The notes under the pieces are model-generated. The model did not search any database, was not told the DNA's origin, and saw only the letters and a list, made by a program, of their open reading frames with translations. Of a DNA stretch of 64,000 nt, positions 9,613-19,859 are shown piece after piece. Source of the DNA: Massospora cicadina (taxonomy: Eukaryota; Entomophthoromycota; Entomophthoromycetes; Entomophthorales; Entomophthoraceae); NCBI GenBank assembly GCA_022478985.1, contig JAKSZP010017434.1, positions 1 to 64,000 of the forward strand, written 5' to 3'. Each line of letters begins with the position of its first letter. Position 1 is the stretch's first letter. Both the position numbers and the translations under genes were made by a program.

Positions 9613-10167
9613 GCCCAGCGAGCAGCATTAACTGCAACTGCTCCTTTTCTGATAGCATATCTGATAATGGAGGACTTTCTTGCAGATTTCCTGGTTCTGG
9701 GTGCAGCCTTTTCCCATCAAGCTGGAACTCACCTGCTTACTCACCAGCCCTTATGACTCTGACCTCTTCTGTTGGCATACTCATTGATTTCCTGGGATCA
9801 TCAACGCATGTGGTTGCAAGGTTTTCTCCTAATGGGGCAAAAATAGTTTTGACTTGATCAACCAGCCGAGCTCTCACCACCTCACCTGTTACCATGAAAC
9901 CCCAGTCCATCTTCCTCTTCCAGTCCCGTCACACTAGCCTTCCCTCCTAGGACTAGCGCAGTGGCCTGGAGCAGACGTTGTCCCCCTCGCTCTCACCTCA
10001 GCAGCTTTTGCCTCCACCCCAACCCCAGAAGAGCCCATAAAAACCATGGCACTCTCGAAGCAGTGGAAGAAGGAATAAAGGTCCCATCAATCAAAACAAA
10101 AGGAACACCACAAGAAGCCAAAAAAAGACAGGAAGATGAAGACAGCAAAGCGAAAGACCTCAAGTAA
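9613..10167 (+). pseudogene. In-frame continuation of the antisense ORF
   Basis: The same frame continues after the TGA at 9610-9612 with AALTATAPFLIAYLIMEDFL, a second hydrophobic stretch, and then has several stops (mostly TGA, one TAG) between about 9750 and 9900. From about 9960 it is open again and ends in a very Lys/Glu/Arg-rich tail (KKRQEDEDSKAKDLK), followed by a stop at 10165-10167 and AATAAA-like signals near 10175. The whole gene would be about 398 codons. The +1 frame also gives a Lys-rich tail, so a frameshift is possible. A basic tail would suit nuclear or nucleic-acid binding, which is only inference. Confidence 0.4.
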
Positions 10168-10275
10168 CAATTACAAATAAACGTAATAAAACTCACATAT
10201 GATATTTTCTACAATTAATTCATCATCAGCAGTTACACATTTATTTCATTTTTCATTTTTTTCATTTTATAGAGA

Positions 10276-11290
10276 GGCTATGTTACTGCTTATATGACTG
10301 AAGGAATTTCGCATGCACCCAATTTATAATTTGACCGCTCACAGGATCCTTGATAGTATAAGCGTCAACTCCCATTTTTTATATTATCTCAAATGGCCTG
10401 ATCCAAATATTTGCAAGCTTGTTCTTCCACCCAAACCTGTGCTGATCGTGGAATAGCACCATATCTTCATCTTTGAACTGTGTTAGACCACTTCGCCATA
10501 CCTGATTGGCAGCCTGATTTTTGATTTCCTTGGCTAAGCTGAAAAAGTACGCTTCAATTTGTAACTTAATAAGCGTATTTGTAAGGGTGGTTAAATAGCG
10601 TTGCTGTTCCATTCCGCCGGTGTCCTCTACACAGGCATATAGCACGCAGGCAGAGCGGGGTGCCATCCATAAAGCAATTGGAAGGGGCTTTTCCTGTGGC
10701 ATAATGGTAGCTAATATTGTAGGCAAACAATGTGGTAGAAAGAAGGGTACTTCTATCGGAGGGCCTATCTGTAACCAACTTCCATAGTATATTCACCAGA
10801 GTCCTGTTAACCCATTCAACCATTCCGCTGGACTCAGGTGATATGGGGTTATTAGGACCCCGCAGATGGCCATCAATTCGTTGAGCTTGGGTAAAATGTG
10901 AGAGGAGAGGTTGGTTCCATTGTCAGTAAGGATAAACTGTGGGCAGCCATGATGCTGTATAATGCATTCCATTATGAACTTAGCCACATTAACTGCCCCC
11001 AGATCCCGAATGGCTTGCGCCTCAACTCACCTGGTCAAGTGGTCAATTGCCACCAGGATATACTTAGACCAGTTAGCTCCGGTTGGCAGAGGTCCTATGA
11101 CATCAATAGAGACTGTATGCCAAGTAAAGCGAGGTTTTACTAACTGGTATGAAGTTTTCTGGTGGAATGGCTTCTCCACCTGGCACTGGTGGCAGCAAGA
11201 CAGGGCCTCAAGCACGTCAAATTGCATCATTTCCCAATAATACCGCGGCCTCAACGATTCAAGAGTTTTCTGGACTCCACCATGGCCAAC
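10276..11290 (-). pseudogene. Integrase remnant of element A
   Basis: Minus-strand pieces in order: CCHQCQVEKP, the CxxC half of the HHCC zinc domain (about 11200); VSIDVIGPLPTG, the first catalytic Asp (about 11100); [18 protein letters not shown], the second catalytic Asp (about 10930); WLNGLTGLW and [12 protein letters not shown] around the third catalytic position (E at 10815); FAYNISYHYATGKAPSNCF; and FHDQHRFGWKNKLANIWIRPFEII, the C-terminal domain (about 10400). At least two frame changes and several stops break it. Confidence 0.8.
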
Positions 11291-11479
11291 TGCTCAGTGT
11301 GCACTCATAATAATATTTGGGCGTGTGGAAGGACTTAGAATATTTACGGTAATGTCCCCTATACACTTATAAAAATCCCCCTTTTTTAGGAATGTATTGG
11401 TCCTGAGTCTGTCTAGTAACTTGATAACTTGAGGCGGTTTATCATTGTACTTTCTGCTGAGCATTTTATCGACCATTAT

Positions 11480-11960
11480 GTCACTTAAATCTGCTGTAAC
11501 TGCAATTGTTGGCAATCTTGATAAGCAATAAGCGTTTTTTGTTTTTCTCCTGGTTGGTGAAGAATTTCAAAGTCATAAGCTTGCAGCTTAAGAGCCCATT
11601 GGGCCAGTCGCCCCTCAGGCTCTCTTAAATTCTGTAACCAGCACAACGATGTGTGATCCATTATGACTTTACACTATATTCCATGCAAGTAGACTCAAAA
11701 CTGCTTATACACATAAATCACCACTAAGCACTCCCACTCGGTTATGGTGTAATTTCATTCATGGCAATTCAAGCTACAGTTACAGTACGCCACGGGGTTC
11801 TCCTCCCCCTCATCGCCCTTCTGAGACAGGACCTCCCCAACAGCGGAAAGTGATGCATCCATATGCACTATAAATTCCTTATTGAAATTAGGGTAGCGCA
11901 ACATGAGTGCACTAATTAACGCCGTTCAAAGTGTATCAAAGACGCATTGTCTTCATTCCA
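11480..11960 (-). pseudogene. RNase H remnant of element A
   Basis: The minus strand reads LAQWALKLQAYDFEILHQPG near 11560-11620, nearly the same as the better preserved RNase H of element B (RLARWALKLQAYDFKILHQPG minus its first residue). Blocks matching TDAS and the VTEWEC-like motif are recognisable further right but contain stops. Confidence 0.65.
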
Positions 11961-12036
11961 TCCATTCAAACATGGTGTCTTTCTTTAGCAGCTCAAACAG
12001 CGGACCTCTGATGCAACTGAAATTGGGTATGAATAG

Positions 12037-12850
12037 TCAGTAATAACTCACTATCTCCAAAAACACCTGAATGTCCCGCTTATTAACTGGCTTAGTCATC
12101 TTCTGGATAGCCTGTACCTTGGCTGGTTGAGGTCTTAGCCCAGTCACATCCACCACAAACTCAAGGTACTCAAGCTGATCCTTGAAGAAGTGGCATTTCC
12201 AAGGCTTGATTTTAATATTAGCCTTAAATAGTCGGCAAAATACCTCTTTCCAAATGGATATGGTGCTCAGTGAATGTGCAAGAGAAGACATTAATATTTT
12301 CAAGATACATAAGAATGCACAACAGCTTCAGATCACCCAGTATGGTGTCCATTGCTTGTTAAAACATAGCCGGGGCATTACATTGCCCGTGCGGCATGCA
12401 AGTTGTTTAGAAAACCCTTTTGATGTGATTGCGGTGCATTTTTTGTTCCACCATGGGCAACTTGCTTTTCCAACAACTGGACATCAAATTCATTGCCGAG
12501 AAGTAGCAGGTTCCACCTAACCATTACAGCGCATCATCAATCTGCAGTAGAGGGTATGAATCTTTTTTTGGTGATACTATTGAGCTTCTGGTAGTCAATC
12601 ACTACGCGGTTAGTGCCATCCTTCTTTTTAACAATTAGGACAGGTGAAGACCATGGACTCTTAGATGGTTCGAGCATTCCTTACTCTAGCAGCTTTTCAA
12701 TCTCCTCAGTGATGACTTCTTCAGCTGCCTTTGATTGGCGGATTGGTCAAGACATGATGAGGGGATGATCCTTGGTGTCCAGCCGATGAACAACCCCCCA
12801 AGTGCACCCCAAATCATGATTGTCAACCGCAAAAATCTCTTTATATTTTT
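12037..12850 (-). pseudogene. Reverse transcriptase remnant of element A
   Basis: The piece 12037-12303 contains the end of the RT fingers-thumb region (HFFKDQLEYLEFVVDVTGL, equivalent to CHFFK-x-x-x-x-YLGFVVD) followed by AKVQAIQKMTKPVNKRDIQVF. The region 12540-12720 covers the N-terminal blocks, including a degenerate [12 protein letters not shown] motif. Several frame breaks. The order and wording match element B. Confidence 0.75.
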
Positions 12851-13540
12851 GAAATAAAGCTTCCACCCACTCCTTCTGGTCTTCTTATAACCCCATAAAA
12901 TTCTCCCGCGGTACAACCACCATTGCAGCAAGATGCGGTTCAATGGGCAGACCAAATTCATCCAGAGAACCGAACTCATGAACCTGGTGGATCTCCTCAA
13001 CCGGGTTCAGATGTAAATATGCTATAATCTGATGCTAGCAGATTTGAATTGGTCTGTTATGAAGATTTGCTATCAATATCTTGATTTCCCCATGGCCTTG
13101 AAGTATGATGCCTGGAGCCATGTGGGGCTCAAGCTGTGATTGCTGATAAGGCCCAAATCTCTCCCCATAGAGCCCAGCTGGCACTTCCACTTCTAATTCA
13201 GTGTCTACTATAACTTGATGTCCAGAGGGAATGGATATAGCTCCAGCTGCTCTAAGCGGTAGTCCTTGATATTCATATATCTAATGGGGGAGGGCCTGAG
13301 TTTTCCCTTTTAATTGATGATAGCGCACTGGAATCACCCCATCGCTGTAGGTAAGGATGATTTGTCCCATATGCACTGAGCCCTTTGGCACTCCTCTAGA
13401 GGTGAAATAAATTGGGATTCACTGTCCCAAAATGGCTAGGGTCTCTTCCATCATATCAATGATAGCCCCATAGTGTCGCATAAAGGCAGTCCCAGTCATT
13501 AGATCATGGTTACTATTTGGTAATACCACCGCCGGAGCCA

Positions 13541-13801
13541 TTACAACAATGGATCTGAACCGCAAGGGAGCGCGCTATATGCTCCTTCAGAGACTTTGGT
13601 TTTGGCTCCAGCGGTACCATACACCATCTGATGGTCTATGTCAGGTTTCAAGGACAACTTCGCCACCAATTTAGTGGAGACAATATTAACAGGAGCGCCC
13701 ATATTAATTATAGCGCGTACCTGAGTTTTAGCTACCACAATGTCACAGTAAGTGCATTCTGAGTAAGATGAATGCAGGCTATTTACTACGTGTAAGTTCA
13801 A
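13541..13801 (-). pseudogene. Protease remnant of element A with mutated active site
   Basis: The minus strand reads AIINMGAPVNIVSTKLVAKL where element B has AIVDTGAPVNIVYTKLMAKL. The catalytic DTG has become NMG, so an active aspartic protease is excluded even without the other breaks. A is otherwise very close to B over this 87-codon frame. Confidence 0.8.
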
Positions 13802-14199
13802 TGATTAATGTTTTCCCAAGAAACTCATAATACCTGCACCAATTTTAGGGTATCATGTTACAATAGCGTCCACTGGAAGGGCAACATCTACTCCTCTCAG
13901 AGACAAATAATCTGCAAACGGTTCTGTATGTTCTGATGGAAAATTTGTCAAACATTTGACAAGCTTAATGCTTAGGTCGCTCCAGAGATTCTTTGTCCAC
14001 CATTGCTTTGACTTGTTCTTGGGTCAGCACATTTACTCCCCCACCAGATGTTGGTAGAGGAATGTATCGTCATACTGAGAGGCTTCTGCTATGATTAACA
14101 CAGTAGATTCAGGTGGGACGTTTGAATTCAAGATAGCAGAAGTAGAGAGTCCCGTCTTTACTTCGCTCTGAATTTTCCCTGATAGCCTTGTTCCTGTTA

Positions 14200-15221
14200 T
14201 ATGGGAGGATTTATCGATTGATGCACCATCATCCCATGTGCTCAGTGTGACTGCAATTAAAACAACTTACTCTATAGGGCCTATGGCTGTGCTTAATATA
14301 AGTTGGTCCACTTGGTAGGTGGTTCTGAAAAGAATTGGTGTAACTGGACCCCCATCAGTAGAATGACTGCCGCTAATCAGCATATTTAGGGCCAAAGCAG
14401 TAGTTGGTCAGATGTTAATTGGTAGTTAAGGAATGATCGTTGGACTGCGATGAGTAACCTGATAGAACCTGAACCAACCAGTTGACTCCCCCCACATGAT
14501 TAGGGTTGACAACAGTGACAGTGCGGATATGTTCAGTATTGGGTGGAGGGAAAGTAACAGCCAAGCGACATACAAACTGTACAATTTTAAGAAGAGGTAC
14601 ATCATCCTCCAACAACAGGGCCATGACATTGTAAAGTTCAGGGTATAGCTTCACTGCTGAGGCCATTGCAATACACACATCAACTTTGGATAAAATCCCT
14701 GCCACAATCAGCACATGTGCTTCCATGGTAAATTGCTCAGCAAATGCGGTGAGGATCTCACCTCGCTAAGACCCAATGGTCAAGAGCTCAGCTTTCTGCT
14801 ATGACATTTTTATAGTTTTACCGAACAACCACAGCACCATCTTCTTAACTTCTTGGTATGAAATGGAATTATTTGAAAGGTAACAAATGACTTGATTAGC
14901 ACTCCCAACATCTAAGGAGGAGAGCAATAGTTTTGCCCTCCGCTGATCTGAAGTTCCTTCAAATTGCAAACTCAAATCATCAAAAGAACCCATGAATATT
15001 TCCTTTGCGATCAAATATCAGCAACTTATCACTGTAAACCTTTTGGAGAAACTTATATTGCTTTTGAGCACAGTATCTAACGTGAGTCTCAGCTCCCCAT
15101 ATGCAATGGGCCCAGCATGTCGTGCAGATTCCTTACCAAAGCAATTTGGATGTGACATAGCTGGCGACTGAGTTTGCATTGTATTGTTATTGGTCAATGG
15201 GCCCCATGTAGTGAGCACCAC
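14200..15221 (-). pseudogene. Gag remnant of element A with CCHC knuckle
   Basis: Minus-strand pieces run from MVLTT at 15221, which is inside the primer-binding site, through a capsid-like segment (SSLDVGSANQVICYL at about 14900), the MEAHVLIVAGILSKVDVCI segment (about 14700), to a zinc knuckle CFNCSHTEHMG-x-WC at 14223-14264, spacing C-x2-C-x4-H-x4-C, with one in-frame stop inside it. Element B has the same series. Stops and frame changes separate the pieces. Confidence 0.7.
15201..15220 (-). promoter_or_regulatory. Primer-binding site of element A
   Basis: TGGTGCTCACTACATGGGGC on the minus strand, one base inside the 5' LTR. Same primer as elements B, D and H. Confidence 0.65.
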
Positions 15222-15832
15222 TGTTAAATCTTGGTGATTCTATATATATCCACTGAAGGGTTTTTTGCACAGGGTTACGGCCATTGAACAATTGAATGGA
15301 TGATATGACAATTGGCAGTTCCCTGGACCACTTGTAAACAATTAATTTATAATAATATGGGAGCAATTTCCCCCAAGACACTTCTTTATTTCTAGTATAA
15401 TAATTTGGCGAATCTTCTTCTGGTCTGCTCCCTCTTTCTTCTTTTCTTCTCTTTTCTCTTCAAGACCCCCTCTGTCAATCCCCTCATTTTGCTGATATCC
15501 CAGCGACCCCCATTGGTACCAACTCTTTTGCTTATTTATCTATTCCGACATATTCTCATTGCTTTTGGCTTGTTGTTCTTCAATTCTTTAAAGCCCTAAT
15601 TTGAGGCGATCCAAATTATCTTTTGCAAATCTTGACATTGCCTTATCACCCTATTTTGAAGGCAATCCAATATGACCTGTTATAACCCATTATCGCCTCA
15701 TCCTAAGGTGATCAATTACTTATAGCTCTGACATATTCAGCAGATTCTGTCCATTGAACCTTCGGCGGAATTCCTCCAATGATTCGCTTTGTATAATGAT
15801 GGCTTGTCATCCAGTCATATAAATTCACGACA
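15222..15832 (-). repeat. 5' LTR of element A
   Basis: Partner of 8308-8920. Starts TGTTAAAT, ends CACGACA. Differences from the partner are mostly C/T and G/A exchanges and short gaps. The AGGCGAT cluster is kept. Confidence 0.85.
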
Positions 15833-17600
15833 CACTTATACTATGGACAATATTGGCACTGACAAGCAAAATTACATATGACTGTCAGAAGCGCAGAGTC
15901 AATTGCAAGAACACCATTGTCAGAACATACAACGGAGGGATGAGGGGGATATCAGTGACCACAGGAACAAACAAAGCCCCATGGAAAAACCCATTTTTGC
16001 TGGACAACTCATGGAACAATGGGAAACCTGGGTCCTCTTACACTTGACCCAAGGTAAAACCCCCCAGTATTTGAGTCATTAAATATGTTTTGACTGAAGC
16101 ACAAAATTGTGATCCCATGAATGGGCCATCCTCTTGGTAGACACTACCTTAAACAAAAGTTGAATCATCCATTTATAAAACAAAACCAATGCAACACCTT
16201 GTCTATAGGGCAGAATGTAGAGGAGCAAGAATTTAAGTTGCACCATTATGTCATGGAATGAGCTGATTATAATAAAACTGTCCTGGAATTCAAGGTGAGT
16301 AAACACCTAAAACACCATAAAGAATACCCCCAGTACAGCCATCCATATTGCGGGATGAAACAGTAATAAGGCAGCCACAAGAACAAGCCATAGAGTTCTA
16401 AAATTGGCAATCATAGTTACTAAATGTCCAGCGGTCCTCTAAATGCACAAATGCATTTTGATTTTTAAGATTATTTTTGAACTAAAGTATGGAAAAAAAA
16501 ATTTGGGGTAACAGAGGAACCTGTTGGGGTCCTCTGCCTTATAAGCGCACGAAAATGATAGAGGAAAGATTGATTGCATTCATTATAAGGAATAATCATG
16601 AAATTTGACTATAGTGGATTAGCATTTTAAAATCTTTATGATGCTGAATAAATCTTGGCCTGGCCAGCCAACTATCACTTAAATTTTGCCATCAACTTTA
16701 CCTCTCAAAGCAACTCCAATTGGTGGATCAGTGATTCTTTTTCTGGTGGACGACTGGGTGCACTCATGGACATGATTCATATGCTGGTATCAATGAGTAG
16801 GGAAGGGGTTTATCATGCTTGCACTTATCAGGGATGACATCATGATTACTGGCAATGATGAGGAATGACGTTTGGGGTTTTCTAATCCTGAAACTGATTT
16901 AATCACTTTATTTCTGCCAGATTTGATTTAGTTTAATCAGAGGAACTAAAACCACTGAAGATTGACTCTAAAGGGGAGAATCTCTGCCTAAACTTAGCTG
17001 GAGATGGCCCCTGGCTGCCGCCATCCCTCACACACCCTGAGTTTCCTGGACCAACTCATAGGTGGTTAAATAAGGGGGAATGATGCATCCTTCAAGGGAT
17101 ACGCCTTCACCCAATTCTCATCACCACATGAGCTAAGTCACCCATGGTGATGAGAGTGACGTCACTGGCTTCCACCCCTTCTTAAAAAATGGAAATTTCT
17201 CTCAAACAAGGCACATGGGTTTCCTCCAAGACTTAAACTTATTATCTGAGGATTATAGCCCAAGAAACATGCAAAGGGGAAGCTGGCAGCTTAAGTCATA
17301 TTTTTTGATCTGTGTGTCTTATATTTCCTTCTTTAGTAACATGGGTATTATTTTAATTACAAAAAATAAATCAGAAAAACAATCCTTAGTAAGGAGGCTA
17401 GAAGCTAGTGAAAAAAGGCTCATCCCAATTATAAGTAAAGAGAATAGAGTGTCAAGGCTATAGTTACAATAACTGGACTCTGCTCATAAAAGGAAGGATA
17501 TGTAGCGTTCAACATAACCCAAGTTCTAAACAATGCATATTTAAAATATAAACATGCTGTAAGAGAGGTTCATATTAAAATATAATTCTAATTAAGCTCC
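15833..17600. other. Unassigned stretch, probably the gag end of element F and older DNA
   Basis: The left part must belong to whatever element A landed in, which is element F by continuity. I could not recognise Gag motifs. A palindromic TGACGTCA is near 17157 and a TATA-like TTATAAG near 16539. No LTR matching the one at 1-97 was found, so the right end of F is unknown. Confidence 0.35.
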
Positions 17601-17993
17601 CCAATTTAAAGGAAGCAATCCTGCTCAAATTGTGGGTTAAAATCTCAGCATTGCATGGCTGACTTATTGTCCCACTTGGCAGAGGTATTATGGCCAAGCC
17701 AATCTCATGCCTTTGGGGTCTCTGAAGTTGCTTACATACAACTAAGCGACAACGGCATCAGAGCGCCTTTATTCACCAGATTAATTTTAAAATTAAATAA
17801 TTTAGAAATAATTTAGTATCAATTATTACAATCAAGCAACAATGTAAAATTTATTTTAGGGACAACATGGCAGAGGATCTACAGAATAAAATTGCAAACC
17901 AGGATTTGGAAGATTTTAACCATAGATAATAGCAAAATCTAAATTAAATTCAAAAATTATTTTTTTGTTAAAGTCTTATTAATCTCAGCATTG

Positions 17994-18092
17994 ATGGCCA
18001 TCCAGAAACTTAATCAAAATTTGAGATTTAACTTAGATAAATGTCACAATATATTCACGTTTGTCAAACGGAAAATTGAATTCCTAATATTG
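17994..18092 (+). pseudogene. Weak reverse transcriptase trace, plus strand
   Basis: The plus strand reads AIQKLNQNLRFNLDKCHNIF, then VKRKIEFL. This resembles the Ty3 block L-x-x-x-x-L-x-L-N-x-x-KC-x-F-x-x-x-x-x-x-FLG that follows the YxDD box. About 350 bp upstream is a Cys/His-rich peptide (SCSNCGLKSQHC) that could be a damaged zinc knuckle. The element would be much older than the others here. It could be chance. Confidence 0.3.
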
Positions 18093-18899
18093 TGATGCTT
18101 GAATACCCTTAGCTTCTGGATTCAGAGAAATCATTATGCACAAAACCAATTATTTTAAGGTGCATGTTATAGCCATACTCACTAGGGGTTCCTTAAGATC
18201 ACCTGGGTTTATGACAAAACCAAAATTGCCCTCAAAAATTATTTTAAGCCCATATTATCTCAGAGCACATGTATCCATGATATCAGAAACCATATGCTTT
18301 GCAATTATTAATTGTAGAGTTTTTTTATAGTTCATCCAGATACCTATCCCCAAAATCTGGAAAAATTTTTAAAAGCGCCATAATGTCACAAAATCTGTCA
18401 GGGGAATTTACTTTGGGGCCATCCTCAAAAAAAATGTTGGAGCAGAGAAAGTATATATGGGTCTAAAACTATAGGACAGGATTGCTCCTATTACTAGTTA
18501 ATATGAAAATATAAGGATGCTATACTGATGTTTAAAGTTTTTTGAATAAAAACCTTATTTTAAAAGATAGGATGATGAGTAAACAACATAGTAGTTAACT
18601 TTTTGCTCAATATGTGGCAGACCCATGGTGTTAAAATTGAGTAAACAAATAATAGACCATTAAAACTTTGTTACAAGGGGTCACAAAATTTATTCTAATA
18701 AGCTGGAAAATTCTATTATATCTATATACTGGTTTAGCCTTTTTGACTTTGTGGAGATATTCATCTCAAAAAAAATATATTAAAAAAACTTAAAAAGATA
18801 GAAATTGATCAGTTGTTTCTATTCAGGGAAAAGAAATCATATTTTTGAGGTTGGTTTTATGATGAGAAAGTGGAAGTTAAAAGATCTACTAATTTCTTT

Positions 18900-18965
18900 C
18901 ACGAAGAACCATCTCCTTTTTTATTTATTTTAGCAGATAACCTCAACAAGGTGCTTGTGCCTTAG
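18900..18965 (+). pseudogene. Possible LINE reverse transcriptase trace
   Basis: The plus strand reads HEEPSPFLFILADNLNKVLV, then a stop. It resembles the LINE block R-Q-G-D-P-L-S-P-L-L-F-x-L-A. No YADD block follows at the expected distance. It is a 21-codon match only, so weak. Confidence 0.2.
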
Positions 18966-19776
18966 TAGAAATGCACCTCTCACGTTCCATTAAGATGCTT
19001 TATATGAAAAGCCAGGATATTCTAGGCAAAGTAGAATAATGTTCCTGTCCATTTTCCATTAATGAATAAGATGTCTATCTATTCCCCATTTCCACTCAAT
19101 GGTATGATCCCTAATTATAGTATTAAATGGGTGATTAATTTTCATCAATCCTCATCATGGATTTCTTAATATCTCATTGGAAGAATTCTTCTATTGACAT
19201 AAATAAACCTTATATGAAGTTATGAGTACTTTTTCCCTTTTTATTTCCTTATCTGCACTTGAGGTCAGAGGAAAAGATACCAACTGATACCAGAAAGGAT
19301 ATACATAATCAACAAGGATATCAGGAGATGAATGTCAAGGTGAGAACCATCACGCTAGTCAACTGTCCTAAAATGGCTCACTGTATATGAAGAAGGTGAG
19401 GAATACAAGATCTAATTACTAAATATAGTAGCTCTCTGCAAGTTATTGTTGGTGCCTAATGATAGGTGGCATCTTGGGAGTCTCATCAATTACAAAAGAG
19501 GATCAAGTTGCCAAAAAAGTTCATATCTATGAGGTTTGGTGGTTGCATTGTTGTAAACGCTGTTAAAGTGACCAATTTTACTTATTTAAAACTTTTCTAT
19601 AGATCAAGAAGCTAAAACAATGAAAAAATTGCCAAGTGCCTGAATGGACTTAATCTTTGAGTTTATTTTAATATTGGAAAGAGAATCTCAGCTATCAACA
19701 ATGGATTAAACCTTAAGATGACAAGTGTTTGCATTAATACGAATTTGAGCAAAGAAAACCTTAACTTTACTTTGAA
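18966..19776. other. No feature recognised
   Basis: AT-rich, CpG-poor DNA without an open frame over 60 codons. I see no terminal repeat or motif. Confidence 0.5.
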
Positions 19777-19792
19777 AATGGGTTATCCATAT

Positions 19793-19843
19793 TCTGATGC
19801 GTGACAGCTCCCCCTTTTGGGTTGGCACCACTAGTGCCATAAA
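19793..19843 (+). mobile_element. 51-bp poly(A)-ended insertion (mini-retroposon 3)
   Basis: A block ending GGCACCACTAGTGCCATAAA, plus further A residues, flanked by 16-bp direct repeats with two mismatches (19777-19792 and 19844-19859, core GTTATCCATAT). It shares CCCCCTT, TTGGGTTGG, ACCA, CTAGT and the A-run with the insertion at 1822-1869. The imperfect target duplication suggests it is older than the other two. Confidence 0.65.
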
Positions 19844-19859
19844 AACGAGTTATCCATAT

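Larger units (their letters stand above)
8947..10275 (+). other. Extra GC-rich segment in element A, absent from element B
   Basis: Comparing A with B across the 3' end, both have GACTG-x-ATGATAAG after the polypurine tract, and both resume with similar sequence leading into the integrase C-terminus (A from about 10276, B from about 50220). A has roughly 1.3 kb in between and B about 15 bp. The segment is visibly GC-richer than its surroundings (one 60-base line near 9200 is 39/60 G or C). I see no flanking duplication or terminal repeat that would show how it was gained. Confidence 0.7.
8308..15832 (-). mobile_element. Element A: Ty3-type LTR retrotransposon carrying an antisense gene
   Basis: LTRs at 8308-8920 and 15222-15832 bracket a minus-strand gag-protease-RT-RNase H-integrase series. 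CACT flanks both outer ends (8304-8307 and 15833-15836; five bases if one terminal A is shared). A primer-binding site (15201-15220) and a polypurine tract (8921-8934) are present. The element interrupts element F. It is closely related to element B (same motifs, same primer-binding site, similar LTR design), but contains about 1.3 kb more between the 3' LTR and the end of pol, with a plus-strand ORF. All pol frames are broken. Confidence 0.85.
1..16060 (-). mobile_element. Element F: degenerate chromovirus-type Ty3 element broken by nested insertions
   Basis: The coding remnants read on the minus strand in Ty3 order: protease near 3.7 kb, reverse transcriptase 2.2-3.0 kb, RNase H 1.2-2.2 kb, integrase 0.2-1.1 kb, then the 3' LTR at the left edge. 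Later insertions are a solo LTR (2976-3562), element H (3851-8128) and element A (8308-15832), so F proper occupies 1-2975, 3563-3850, 8129-8307 and an uncertain stretch from 15833. The right boundary is a guess: I could not find the partner 5' LTR. The start of its LTR matches that of element G, so F and G are one family. No frame is intact. Confidence 0.6.
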
